Part shown: positions 15,953-27,100 of the stretch, piece by piece
Layout: every line of letters starts with the position of its first letter
Numbering within the stretch: position 1 is the stretch's first letter
Assembly (NCBI GenBank): GCA_934098705.1
Contig: CAKOPC010000002.1
Coordinates: 291,693-355,692 of the forward strand
Reading direction: 5' to 3'
Length of the DNA stretch: 64,000 bases
From: an uncultured Bacilli bacterium
GTDB lineage: Bacteria > Bacillota_I > Bacilli_A > RF39 > UBA660
Notes under the pieces: model-generated
Told to the model about the DNA's origin: nothing
The model's input: only the letters and a program-made list of their open reading frames with translations
The model's database searches: none
Position numbers and translations under genes: made by a program

Positions 15953-17062
15953 ATGGATGATTTAAAAGTATTAAATTTTTATAACGCTAATAATAAAAAC
16001 CTAGTTAAATCATTTAATAATAATATTGATTCTTCATTAAATGTAAAATTAGATTATAATAAAGTTGAAACAGATACAAATTGGATAGATAAAATGACAG
16101 AAACGATACCATACCTTGACAACATATTAAGAAATCCTAATAGATTTATTGTAAATGAAGAAGACGTTGTAAAAATAGAGCTTGCAAGAAGAATTACTGT
16201 TGAAAGCATAAAGCATTTATCACGTAATACTAATTTTATTCAAGATTATAATAAGAAAACAGGAGATGTAAGGCCTTCCAAGATTTTAAACATAAATAAA
16301 GAAGAAAGTTTTAATACTTATGAAAACAGATTTATATATAGTTTAATAAAAAATATGCAGTTTTATATTGCTAGAAAAAAATCTCTTGGAATAAAAGATC
16401 CATTTTGTAAAGATAATAAACTATTAACCTATAATGGTGTAACTAAAGTTGGCAAAGAACATGTTAATATATCATTAAATCTAAAATCTGAAAAACAAGA
16501 AACCTCAAAAGTTAAGTCATTAGAAGAACAAATAGCAGAACTTGAAATAAAAATAGCAGATTTAACAAGAGCAGATGTCTTTAAAAGCATTGATAAGTTA
16601 CATATTGCCCTTGTAACATCTCCCATAAAAAAGACAAATATGATATTAAAAAATGTTAATTTTCAATATGCACTAAGCTTGTGGAATTATCTTCAAGAAA
16701 ATATAGAAGATGATAGTGCAAACATAAAAGAAAAAAAAGATTATAACGATAATGGCGATTTAAAAAAATATATAGATGAAACTATGATGTTAAACTATTT
16801 AGTGATGACATCTTTAAATAAAGAACAAAAAAAAGAAGAAATAAATAAAGAAGAAATAGCAGAAAAATTAATTGCAAATATGGTAGAAAAAGTACTTGAT
16901 GTAAATGAAACTTTAAATGAAGAAATGTTAAAAAATATTGTAAGTAAACAATATGCTGTAATAAAATATAAAAATGTAGAAAATGATATAGAATTACAAA
17001 GAAGATTTAAAAAATATCTTAATGAATATATAAAAAAAGTAAGTGAGGCAAAGTTAATATGA
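15953..17062 (+). CDS. DUF2357 (McrC-like) protein without visible nuclease domain
   Basis: This 369-residue cytosolic protein starts 21 bases after the ATPase, behind GGAGG. The segment DVRPSKILNINKEESFNTYENRF (about residues 105-127), with its ENRF core, is the signature I associate with DUF2357, the N-terminal domain of McrC-like partners. A predicted coiled-coil (about 180-205) follows. I see no PD-(D/E)XK nuclease motif in the C-terminal 150 residues, so the nuclease part of McrC seems to be missing. It likely binds and stimulates the upstream ATPase. Its stop overlaps the start of the signal peptidase gene (ATGA), tying the pair to protein secretion. Confidence 0.65.
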   Translation: MDDLKVLNFYNANNKNLVKSFNNNIDSSLNVKLDYNKVETDTNWIDKMTETIPYLDNILRNPNRFIVNEEDVVKIELARRITVESIKHLSRNTNFIQDYNKKTGDVRPSKILNINKEESFNTYENRFIYSLIKNMQFYIARKKSLGIKDPFCKDNKLLTYNGVTKVGKEHVNISLNLKSEKQETSKVKSLEEQIAELEIKIADLTRADVFKSIDKLHIALVTSPIKKTNMILKNVNFQYALSLWNYLQENIEDDSANIKEKKDYNDNGDLKKYIDETMMLNYLVMTSLNKEQKKEEINKEEIAEKLIANMVEKVLDVNETLNEEMLKNIVSKQYAVIKYKNVENDIELQRRFKKYLNEYIKKVSEAKLI

Positions 17063-17697
17063 TAGAGAAGTTAAAAAAAACATATAATGATATAATGGAA
17101 AAAGATATAGTAAAATTTACACTAGGTTTTATAAAGGTTGTTATAGCTATATTTATTATATTAATAATGTCCGTTATAATAATACAAAAAGTATCAAATA
17201 ACAATTTATCTTTAGGTGGTTATAGATTATTTACTATAGTTACAGGTAGTATGGAACCAAAATATAAAGTTGGAGATATGGTACTTGCAAAAGAAGTAAA
17301 AGCTAAAGATATAGAAGTATTAGATGATGTTGTATATAATGGTAAAGAAGATGATTTTAATGGTAAAATTGTAGCTCATCAAGTTATAAAAAAAGAAGTT
17401 AAAAATGGAAAATACAGTTTTATAACAAAAGGAATTGCTAATCAAAGCGAAGATCCTAAAATAAGTGAAGAACAAATAATAGGTAAAATAATATACAAAA
17501 CAGTTATACTAAGTTTTATAACAAAAATTGTTAATAACTTATATGGATTCTACTTTCTTTTATTTGTACCGATAGTTGTATTAACATTTATAGAAATTAT
17601 TAAAGCAATAGAGGAAAAAAAGGAAGAAAAAGAGGAGAAAAGAAAATTAAAAGAAAAAGAAGAATCTAAAAAACAAGATGATGAGGAAGAATTATAA
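17059..17697 (+). CDS. Signal peptidase I, SipW-like
   Basis: This 212-residue protein has a membrane segment at about 20-43 and a second one at about 165-190. The catalytic serine is in VTGSMEP (S64). The second conserved motif, IVAHQVI, has His (H107) instead of the Lys of ordinary bacterial SPase I, which marks the SipW/ER type. SipW in Bacillus processes TasA and YqxM/TapA. TasA-like genes lie directly downstream and at both ends of the island. The C-terminus is a cytosolic Glu/Lys tail. It overlaps its neighbours on both sides (ATGA and TAATG). Confidence 0.9.
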   Translation: MIEKLKKTYNDIMEKDIVKFTLGFIKVVIAIFIILIMSVIIIQKVSNNNLSLGGYRLFTIVTGSMEPKYKVGDMVLAKEVKAKDIEVLDDVVYNGKEDDFNGKIVAHQVIKKEVKNGKYSFITKGIANQSEDPKISEEQIIGKIIYKTVILSFITKIVNNLYGFYFLLFVPIVVLTFIEIIKAIEEKKEEKEEKRKLKEKEESKKQDDEEEL

Positions 17698-18302
17698 TGA
17701 AAGATATTTTTGATGTAATAAAAAAAGTATTTAAAAAAGTTAAACTATCAACTATACTTCTTTTATTTTTTCTTTTATCTACTAATGTTTTTGCATGGTT
17801 TATTTATACAACTAAAGTGGATTCAAATATTACAGCTCATGTAAAGGCTTGGGATGTTTCATTTACTGTTGGAAGTACTGAACTTTCCCAAGAGATAAAT
17901 TTTGATATAGCAGAAGTTTATCCTGGTATGACATCATATCTTCAAAAAATAACAGCAACAAATAATAGTGAAACAAAAGCTAAATTTACATATGAAATAA
18001 TAAGTGCTTCTATTTTAGGAGAAACATATAAAACAGGGCCAAATCTTACAAGCGAAGAACTATCACAAAAATTAGCAAATGATTACCCATTTAAAGTTAT
18101 ATTTAATACAGATAATCATTTAATGGCATCACATGGTGGTAAGGGAGAATTTTCCTTGTCAGTTACATGGCCTTATGAAAGCGGAGATGACGCTAAAGAT
18201 ACATATTGGGGTAATAAAGCTTATTTATTTAAGAAAAGTAATCCAAGTGTTCCAAGCATAAGTTTAGTTGTTAAAATAAATGCTATACAAGTTGAAGAAT
18301 AA
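17697..18302 (+). CDS. TasA/CalY-like secreted protein
   Basis: This 201-residue protein has a basic N-terminus and a hydrophobic segment (about 18-34) ending in NVFAWFIYTTKVDSNITAHVKAWDVSF. Loss of the hydrophobic part at an A-W-F site followed by a beta-rich domain is the camelysin/TasA pattern. It is a likely substrate of the signal peptidase whose gene overlaps it. VYPGMTSYLQKITATNNSE is the usual PGD-type strand of the family. Last gene of the operon, before a terminator. Confidence 0.75.
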   Translation: MKDIFDVIKKVFKKVKLSTILLLFFLLSTNVFAWFIYTTKVDSNITAHVKAWDVSFTVGSTELSQEINFDIAEVYPGMTSYLQKITATNNSETKAKFTYEIISASILGETYKTGPNLTSEELSQKLANDYPFKVIFNTDNHLMASHGGKGEFSLSVTWPYESGDDAKDTYWGNKAYLFKKSNPSVPSISLVVKINAIQVEE

Positions 18303-18322
18303 TTAATAAAAAAATAATGTTG

Positions 18323-18352
18323 AAATAATGTTGTTTAAGCATTATTTTTTTA
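18323..18352 (+). terminator. Terminator of the first surface operon
   Basis: AAATAATG (18323-18330) pairs with CATTATTT (18340-18347), followed by T residues to 18352. Confidence 0.85.
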
Positions 18353-18475
18353 TTTATAAACTTTTGTAATTTATCAACAGAATATTAAAAACCTTTAAAT
18401 CTATAAAAATAATTGTTAAAAATATTTTTATAAAAATAACTTTAAAAAAGGTTATTAAAAAGCTATACAAAAAAA

Positions 18476-18528
18476 CAAACAAATGTACGTAAAAAAGTAT
18501 TGACATACAATTTTGTGTATGCTACTAT
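18476..18528 (+). promoter_or_regulatory. Strong promoter with LexA-like box, pointing into the convergent gene
   Basis: TTGACA (18500-18505) and TACTAT (18523-18528) have a 17-base spacer. CAAACAAATGTACG at 18476-18489 lies 10 bases upstream. A box of the same kind sits at the same distance before the promoter at 47116. No gene on this strand follows within 800 bases. Confidence 0.65.
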
Positions 18529-18534
18529 ATATGC

Positions 18535-18590
18535 GTAAGGCGATATTATTGTTAAAAAAAGAGAATAATCTCTTATTCGCCTTTATTTTG
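18535..18590 (+). ncRNA. Candidate short structured RNA, antisense to the 3' end of the next gene
   Basis: A transcript from the promoter above would fold at once: AAGGCGA (18537-18543) with TCGCCTT (18577-18583), enclosing AAGAGA (18559-18564) with TCTCTT (18569-18574). TTATTTTG follows the outer stem and could act as a weak terminator. It overlaps the last codons of the gene on the other strand. There is no open frame of note. Confidence 0.4.
18553..18574 (-). terminator. Terminator of the minus-strand TasA-like gene
   Basis: Read on the minus strand, AAGAGA-TTAT-TCTCTT is followed by a run of seven T. The stem starts inside the stop codon of the gene. Confidence 0.75.
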
Positions 18591-19166
18591 AATAAATGAT
18601 AAAGATACATTTAGTAATGCTTTGCTATTTTCATCTGTAGCAGCTAAAGTATCGGCATCATTATCCATATTACTAGAGTCCCCATCATTCCACATTACAT
18701 ATACTCTAATTGTTAAAACATCAGTTGTATTATGATTTACAAGACCTGTTATATTTTCATTATAACTTTCAAAGTTAACAACTTCACCACCATTTATAGA
18801 GTATCCTGTTGTAACAAGGTCAGTAACACTACTTTCAAGAGAAGCATTAGCAGTTATTGTATAATTAAATGAAACATCAGTATCTTTTGCATCAATTATT
18901 ATATCAAAATAACCAGTTGATGTAGGAGCAATAACATCACTTTTTATATATTCATTACCACTAAAAACTGGTGTTATAACTTCTTGTGCTAAAGAACCAC
19001 TTGTTATATCTTCATCATTAACAAGTATTTTCCATCTAGCAACTGTCATATTAGCTTCACCACTTACATTGTTAATATATTTAGCATAAGTATCTTGTAT
19101 AAAAGTTAAACACATTAAAAGAGAAATAAAAGCAATTAATAATCTAAATTTTTTGATTTTAATCAT
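18573..19166 (-). CDS. TasA/CalY-like secreted protein
   Basis: This 197-residue protein is the only minus-strand gene of the island. The hydrophobic segment (about 8-24) ends in DTYAKYINNVSGEANMTVARWKI, a typical SipW-type cleavage region. The mature part has APTSTGYFDIIIDAKDTDVSFNYTITA, which matches APSMAGYYDIIIDPKGTDVAIQYEITF in the protein at 30833, so the two are paralogues. A candidate promoter on the minus strand reads TTGTCT (19224-19229 complement) and TATACA (19202-19207 complement). GGAGG precedes the start. It may be a main fibre subunit controlled separately from its neighbours. Confidence 0.8.
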   Translation of the reverse strand: MIKIKKFRLLIAFISLLMCLTFIQDTYAKYINNVSGEANMTVARWKILVNDEDITSGSLAQEVITPVFSGNEYIKSDVIAPTSTGYFDIIIDAKDTDVSFNYTITANASLESSVTDLVTTGYSINGGEVVNFESYNENITGLVNHNTTDVLTIRVYVMWNDGDSSNMDNDADTLAATDENSKALLNVSLSFIQNKGE

Positions 19167-19301
19167 AATTTATCCCTCCTTATATATCTTTACATTATTA
19201 TTGTATAACAAATGTAAATAAAAAGACAATTATTGTGTAAAAATAAGACATTAATTTTACAAAAAATATGTAAAATTTAAAAGCATTATAAATGTTGTTT
19301 T

Positions 19302-19329
19302 TTGTCATGTTTTATGATATTATTATATT
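19302..19329 (+). promoter_or_regulatory. Promoter of the second surface operon
   Basis: TTGTCA (19302-19307) and TATATT (19324-19329) have a 16-base spacer. Together with the minus-strand promoter near 19202-19229 it makes this gap a divergent promoter region. Confidence 0.55.
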
Positions 19330-19358
19330 GATAATGTAATGATAGGAGAGTATTACGT

Positions 19359-20057
19359 ATGGCAAAAGAAGTACTGGTAACAGCTAAAAAGTTAAAAAAC
19401 AGGAAAAAGTTTTATAAACAAGCCAAATGGATTTTACTATTTATACTTATCTTTTTAATTATTGTCTACATTATCCTTGAAGTAACATATAATGGCGGTC
19501 ATTTTACAATAAGTTTAGACAAAAATACTACTTTAAAACAAAATTTAGTACTTTATGAAGATATTAAATATAAGGAACCCCAAGTAAAGTTAAGCGCAGG
19601 AAAAATTGATTTTTTGGATAATATATCTATTGACTGGATACCAAAAGACATTGATAGTGAAAAAGACGGCTCTCATAATGGAGATAATTATATAGCGTAT
19701 ACTTATTATATTGAAAATATAGGGGAAGATGTAGTAAATTACTGGACTGAACTTTATATAGATGATGTAATAAAAAATGTTGATGAAGCATTAAGAGTTA
19801 TGGTTTTTGAAAATGGTGAAAAAACTGTTTATGCCAAAATAAACAGTATAACAAATCTTCCTGAAAATGGCACAACACCTTTTTATAGTAAAGACAAAGT
19901 TTTTGTAAGAGAACGTGATTTAATAAAACCAAATGAAATAGATAAATATACTATTGTTATATGGCTTGAAGGGGACGACCCAGACTGTCTTGATGATATT
20001 TTAGGTGGAGAAATCAAGATGCATGTAAAAATAAGAGATGAACATTTTGTTGATTAA
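19359..20057 (+). CDS. Membrane-anchored surface protein with WxEGxDxDC module
   Basis: This 232-residue protein has a basic start, then one membrane segment (about 24-44), with the remainder outside. There is no Ala-x-Ala cleavage site directly after the segment, so it may stay as an anchor. The C-terminal strand IVIWLEGDDPDCLDDILGGEIKM is clearly related to the C-terminal strands of the proteins at 20067 and 32710. It begins the operon that contains the giant repeat protein. It may cap or anchor a fibre; that is inference. Confidence 0.6.
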   Translation: MAKEVLVTAKKLKNRKKFYKQAKWILLFILIFLIIVYIILEVTYNGGHFTISLDKNTTLKQNLVLYEDIKYKEPQVKLSAGKIDFLDNISIDWIPKDIDSEKDGSHNGDNYIAYTYYIENIGEDVVNYWTELYIDDVIKNVDEALRVMVFENGEKTVYAKINSITNLPENGTTPFYSKDKVFVRERDLIKPNEIDKYTIVIWLEGDDPDCLDDILGGEIKMHVKIRDEHFVD

Positions 20058-20066
20058 GAGGTATTT

Positions 20067-21077
20067 ATGAAGAAAACAAAAGAAGAGAAAAAGGAAGTAA
20101 ACAGATTATTTTTATTGTTATTATTAACATTTGGAACACTTATACTTTTTTCAGTATCGTCATATGCTTGGTTTTCAGCAAATAGGATGGTTACTATTGA
20201 TTCACTTGATATAAAAGTAGCAACAGTTGGGGGAATTGATATATCAGCAGATGCCTTAAACTGGAAAGTTGCTCTTACAACAAGTGAACTTATTGATGTT
20301 AAAGATACAACCTATCAAACAAGTATAAATCAAATTCCCCTTTATTTAGAACCAGTATCAACTGGGGGATTAATTGATGATAATGGTCTTTTAAAACTAT
20401 ATCATGGTATTGCAACAAATGATGATATAAATGGAAACTTTTTATTAACAACAACAAGAAGTATTGAGGAATTTGGATATGGTGTTTTAAGTAGTGGTAA
20501 GTTTATTGCTTTTGATATATTTTTAAGGACAACAGCTCCTAAAAACCTATATTTAACAACAGATTCAAAAGTAACATATAATGGTGAAAAAACTGTAGGA
20601 ATTGAAAATGCTTTTAGAATCGCTTTTTTAAATGAAGGTAATGTAACCAAAGATACTAATTATTTAATAGCTCAAGCTTTAAAAGGAGCAACAAAGCCTT
20701 ATATTTGGGAACCAAATTATGATACTCATACAGAAGGTGGTGTCTTTAATGCACTTAATACATATGGAATAACAACAACCATGGAAAATAGTGAAAAAAT
20801 AGATTATGATGGTGTAATAGATGAAATAACAAGGGAAGATAATATCTCATTAAGCGGTGCAAGTGAGGCTTTAAATAGTACAAAATTTAAAAGAGTAGAT
20901 GTTGATTATGCTACTAAAACAAATAGAGATAGTTATGAAAGAATATTTGATATTCCAAGTGGAATAAGTAAAATAAGAATATACATATGGATAGAAGGAC
21001 AAGATGTTGACTGTGAAAATGAAGCATCAGTTGGAGATGCTAAGTTAACATTAAAACTATCAACTAATCCATCATAG
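20067..21077 (+). CDS. Secreted fibre-subunit-like protein, paralogue of the one at 32710
   Basis: This 336-residue protein has a hydrophobic segment (about 14-32) ending in SVSSYAWFSANRMVTIDSLDIKVA. The S-Y-A-W-F site matches the protein at 32710 (GVSSYAWFTANETVTI) and resembles the TasA-like A-W-F site at 17697. Both paralogues share LEPVSTGG/K, YIWEPNYD and the C-terminal EGQDVDCEN motif. The single C-terminal Cys is conserved. It is probably processed by a SipW-like peptidase and exported as a structural subunit. It follows the previous gene after 9 bases. Confidence 0.7.
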   Translation: MKKTKEEKKEVNRLFLLLLLTFGTLILFSVSSYAWFSANRMVTIDSLDIKVATVGGIDISADALNWKVALTTSELIDVKDTTYQTSINQIPLYLEPVSTGGLIDDNGLLKLYHGIATNDDINGNFLLTTTRSIEEFGYGVLSSGKFIAFDIFLRTTAPKNLYLTTDSKVTYNGEKTVGIENAFRIAFLNEGNVTKDTNYLIAQALKGATKPYIWEPNYDTHTEGGVFNALNTYGITTTMENSEKIDYDGVIDEITREDNISLSGASEALNSTKFKRVDVDYATKTNRDSYERIFDIPSGISKIRIYIWIEGQDVDCENEASVGDAKLTLKLSTNPS

Positions 21078-21117
21078 TAAAATAAACACAAAATAAAAAT
21101 AAAGAAAGGGGAAACTT

Positions 21118-24100
21118 ATGAAAAAGTTAATAAAGAAATTAAAATTTAAAAAACTTAGTTCAAATACAAAAGTTAAAATTATTTTTATGCTTCCTGTATT
21201 TTCTTTATTAATAATTTTAATTACTACTTTCTTTAAAACATATGGGGATTATGTAACAAATCCAAATAGCAAGCAAAGTGGTGTAACCGAAGATACTGTG
21301 TATATAAATGACGATATGAGAGATTGGTATTACTACATGGGATTAAATTACACAGAAAATGATGGTACTTTGCCAACTGCTGTTGATAAAAAAATATATA
21401 GTAACAAAAATTTAGTAAGACTTAATATAACATATGATAGTTTAGATTTAATACATAATGCAACAAGCTATGTTGGAATAAGTGAAACACAGTCAAAGTA
21501 CGTATATTACAAAGTATTAAATGTTAATGATAATGGCACAGAATCAAAACTTGATGATTATGTAATGTTAGAATTAATAGATAATCCTTTTGCTAATATT
21601 CCAGATGATTTAGCATTTAATGGCTGGATAACAAATTATGAAAATGTAAAATTAAGTTTTGACAATACATATTATGTAAGATATGCCAAAATACCAGTAA
21701 CTTATAATAGCAATGACACTCCAAGTGATATAACAATTACCTTTAATGCAAGTTATGTACCAGCAAATAAAGTAATACTAGGACAAACTTCATGGAATAA
21801 TGCTCTAAATAATCTAGATAATGCTGTTATGAAAAATATTAAAGTTTTTGAACTTGAATATAAATATGATATAACAGATGATTATTATACTAGTGTATCA
21901 ATAGCAAATGGTGAAAGTTGTGCCAATATGTATAACGAACAAGGAGTAAGGCAAAATAATAACTGTACTTGTAGAACTTGGTGGGGAAACTGTACTTATT
22001 ATGAAAAAGTAGAAAGTCAAATATATGATAGTACTAAAAATTATTACAAATTAGAATATAACTATATGCAAAGTGTTGATATAGAACAAACTTTAGAACC
22101 AATAAGTGTTGAATATATCTATTATAATTTGTTTAATGAAAATTCTAATATGGCTGGTTTCTACAGATTAAAAGAAATTGCATATAGAGAAAATATGGCA
22201 GGTTATTATGATGAAAGTGGAAATATTTTAACTGGAAACTGTAATTATAATACTTGTAATGTTTATGAACTAATAAACTATTATGATGAAAATGGTGTTG
22301 AAAATAAAGTAAGTAAAGATGATGATTACTATTACCTTGTAACTAGAGATACTAACATTTTAATTATGAATCAAAATAGGAGTGATAGTTGGGGAAATAA
22401 TAGTAAACCGTTTACCTTAAAAGGAATAGATAATAACATTGATTATAACCCAACATGGAATATATCAAGAACATATGTTAAATGTTATAATGCAACAAGA
22501 ATTGAATATATAACAATATCATCAGGTCAAAACTATACATTAAATATTGAACCATCATCAAGTCCTAATTCAAGGGGTTATTTTTATGGAAATTATAAAA
22601 ATGTAAAACTAGGTAGAAATATTAAAAGACAAGGAAACTATGCAACATTTAGATCAATACTTGGGGGAGATAACACAAGATATAATATTGGAAGTAGTCA
22701 AAATCTTACAAAATATAGATTAATTATTGAAAGTGGTTATTATCAAACAATGTCTATAACAAATACTAATAATCAAAATTCTAACCACCAAAATATATAT
22801 ATAAAAGCAGAAGCAATTTATGGTAATGATTATGACAGAGTAAGCGATAATAATAACAATTTAATATTATACTACTGTGCTTGTGGTTCATGGAACGACA
22901 ACTATTATTCAAATAGTAATGCAGGTATTCTTTTTACTTTAACTGTTAAAAGTGGAATATATGGACAAGGTAAAAAGGATTATACATCTGGAATATATGT
23001 TGGTGGCAGAATGGGTGGAGAGCATTATGCTGCAAGAAAAATAGTAGTTGAAGGTGGAAGTATTTATAATTTAATTGGTGGACCACTTACAAATAGCTCT
23101 AGACAAAATTATAATGATACTTATATATATATGACTGGCGGAGAAGTATCAATGATAACATCAGGAGCAGGACAGACAGCAACTTATGGAAATAGAATAG
23201 TTCAAATAACTGGAGGTAAAGTTTTATATTCAGTATTTGGAGGTTCTAATGGATATAATGCCAATGAAGGTGATGGTAAGTTAAATGGTAGTAGTTACCT
23301 ATATATAGGAGGAGTTGCTGAAATAGGAGATGAAGCTCTTGTAAGCAATAACGATACTTTATTTGGAGCAGAATCAGGTAGTGTTTTTGGAATAGGTAAT
23401 GGAAAACAAGGTTCATCAACTATTGGTTCAAATGATAATTCTTATATTATTATTAATGATAAATGCCATATAAGAGGTTCTGTTTATGGTGGAGGAAATT
23501 ATGGAGCAACTGGAGTTGTTTCACAGGCAACAGAAACAGAAACTTTAATCAAAATAAATGGGGGACAAATAGATAATTCTGTTTACGGCGGAGGAAACAA
23601 TAATGGTGCTGGAAAATCTCAAACAAAAGCAAATATCACAATTATAATGACAGGAGGAGTTGTTAATAATTCTATTTATGGTGGTAGTAATGAACTTGGA
23701 ACAGTTTATGGTGATGTAAATGTTAATATAATAAATGGTGAAGTAAAAGGTTCCGTTTATGGTGGTGGTAAAGGTGGTTATCTAAACCAAAATAATGTTG
23801 GAACATTTGTAACAGAAAATGTAAATGTTGTAGTGGGCGATAATGATAATTCTCCAGTTATAAATAGTGTTTATGGTGGAAGTGCCTATGGTAGTGTAAA
23901 CGGAGAATCAAGAGATACTACAGTATCTAATTATAATACTAAAGTTACTATAAATAATGGAACTATAAAAAATGTTTTTGGAGGCGGTGAAGGTAGTACC
24001 GATATAACACCATATGTTTGTGGTAATGTAGATGTTGATATAAATAATGGAACTATAGAAAATGTCTATGGTGGAAATGATACATCAGGAACACCAAATG

Positions 24101-27100
24101 GCAAAGTAGTTGTAAATTTAAATGATGGAAATTGTACTAATATTTATGGTGGAGGAAATAAAACTGGAGTCTTAACAACACATGTTAATCTTAATGGAGG
24201 TACATCTCAAAATGTTTATGGTGGTTCAAATGAAGCTGGAGCAAATGAAACTAATGTAACTCTTAACGGCTCAAGTATAAAGGAAAACATCTTTGGGGGT
24301 TCAAATAAATTAGGAGAAGTTTTAAAAACTAATGTTTTGATAGAATCTGGTAATGCTAACAATGTTTTTGGAGGTAACAATTTAGGAGGACAAACAGATA
24401 TAAGTAGCGTAACATTAAATAATGGAACAATAAAAACCATTTATGGTGGCGGAAATGTTGCAGTATCAAACGAAACCAATGTCTTTATAAATGGTTCATC
24501 AGTAGATACTATATATGGTGGGGGATATTCTGCAGATGTAACAGTAAAAACAAATATTGAACTTAATGGTGATAGTCCTAAAACTGTATTTGGTGGTTCA
24601 AATAGTAGTGGTAATGTACCTGAAAGCAATATAAATGCAAATGGAAGCAGTGTAGATACTATATATGGCGGTAATAATTTAGGTGGAACTCTTGAAGTAT
24701 CAAACATAAATGCTAATGAAGGAGTCATAAAAACAATTTATGGTGGTGGTAAAAAAACAGTTACAACAACAACTAACGTAAATATTTTAGGGGCTAAAGT
24801 AACAGATACCTTTGGTGGTGGTGAAGAAGCTGACATAAAAGAAAAGACAAATATTAATTTATCAAAAGGCAGTAGCACTAATATTTATGGTGGTTCAAAT
24901 ATTTTAGGTAATGTACCTTTAACAGACATAAATATAACTGGAGGCAGTGTAAATACAATTTATGGAGGTAACAACTTAGGAGGTAACGTTACCAAAACTG
25001 ATGTAGATGTAACAGGAGGAACAGTAAAAAATATTTATGGTGGCGGAAACGAAGCTAAGGCAACAGCAAGTGATATTTTAGTGAAAGATATAACAGAGGA
25101 AATAGAAAACGTATATGGTGGGGGAAATAAAGCTGATGTTGATAATACATTAGTAAATATTGAAACTAGTAAAATAAAAAATCTTTATGGCGGTTCAAAT
25201 AGTAGTGGTAAGGTAGAAGAAGCTAAAATTAATGTATTAAATATATCAACTATTGATACTGTATATGGCGGTAACAATTTAGGAGGTAGTGTTAACAAAA
25301 CAAATCTTTTAATTGATAAAAGTACTATAAATACAGTATTTGGTGGGGGAAATAGTGCTAAAGTAGGAGATGTAACTTTAAATGTAACATCAACTGTTAT
25401 AAACAAAGATATTTTTGGTGGCGGAAACGAAGCAGGTGTTGATAATAATACTAATGTAACCATAACAGACTCTAATATATATGGAAGTATTTATGGCGGA
25501 GGAAATGGTCAAAGTGCTATTGTAAATGGCAATACTATATTAAATGTTACAGGAAAAACAACTGTTTCAAATCATATCTTTGGTGGTGGTAATGCTGCCA
25601 ATACTGGTACAGAAGAAAATAATAATTCCGTTGTAACCGTAAATATAACAGGAAGTAATGTTGGTAAAAATGTTTATGGTGGTGCTAATACTGCTAAAGT
25701 ATATGGTATAACAAATCTTAATATAGGCACTATAACATCAAGTATTAATAACTTAACCAAAGGCGATATTGTAATAGGAGGCACAGTTTTTGGTGGTGGT
25801 GAAGCTAATGCATCAGGAAGCAGTGAATATGATTTTAGTTTTATAAGTGTAACAACAGGAATAAATATTAAGTTAGATGCCAAAAATCACGATAAATATG
25901 AAATTAAAGGATCAATTTTTGGTTCTGGAAATGCCTCATCATCAGGAGGATATAGTTATATTGATATAAATAACTATGGAACAAAAGAAAATTATATGAA
26001 AAACATATCAATTCAAAGAGCAGATATTGTAACTATAAGTAACTCTAATATAGAACTGGAAGGAGCAACAGATAGAACAAATGAATACTCAAATGTATTA
26101 TTTAGTATTTCAAGAATTGGTCATTTAAAATTAAAAAATAATACAAGTATTTATCTTGCAAATGGGACAAATATGCTCCAAAAATTTTCTTCATTAGTTG
26201 ATGATGGAAACGGTGAAAAATTATCTGTTGTAAATATAGATGATAATGGTAATGTAACTAAAAATGTGGATAATAGACTTTATGTATGGGAAGGAAAAAA
26301 TATAAATATAGCAGAAAATGAAAGTGTGACTGCTTATGGTAAGGTAAGTGGAATGACATTCTTTGGACTTTATAATCATGATAGAAATGGTAATATAGAA
26401 ACTGCTATGTATAATTCTAAATATAAAAATGGTGATAGTATAACATCAAGTAACCTTTATTATTTCTCAAATGGTAGTTATGTACTTGGACTTCATGAAA
26501 CTAATCATGATATTACTAAAAATGGATTTTATACAAATTATGAAAATGAAGAAAGTAAAGAAGTTATAAAACAAAAATATATAGTTCCAACCCCAGACGA
26601 TGCTAACTATTATATGTGGGCTGCTGGAGAGCTTGTAGCTTCATATGAAATTGATCTTGTAGCATCAAAATATTCAACACTAGGAACAGTTGAATTGCCA
26701 TTAATTAATTTTTCTGCACCAAATACAGTATTTAGTGTTGTTGGATTTTCGTATAGCGAACTTGATCAAGATGTAACATTAACAGATAGTAATAGTATTC
26801 CAAGAATTTCTCCAGATGCTGATACCAAAATGAGTTTAGTTATGGAAAATAGTAATACAGGATGGATGAGCACTTCTAAAACTACATTTTATACAGATGA
26901 TGTAAGTGCTGTTCCTTATAAAGGTAGTACATCATATTATAGTGAAAACTCAAATACAGTACCAAGTTTATTATTTTATCTATATCACTCAAAAAATTTA
27001 CAAACTGCTAAAAATATGGGAAGTGTAACTATATCACTTCAAGTTATAACACCAATAAGTCCTATAGAAAATAAAGTTGAAAGATTAAATATAATAGTTC

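Noticed and set aside
14411..17062. A classic McrBC restriction system
   Set aside because: The ATPase has a membrane anchor instead of a DNA-binding domain, the partner shows no nuclease motif, and the neighbours are secretion genes.
24216..25883. Several Pro-rich minus-strand frames opposite the solenoid repeats
   Set aside because: They are the reverse reading of GGT/GGA-rich repeat codons (GG to PP) and recur with the repeat period. No starts with ribosome binding sites.
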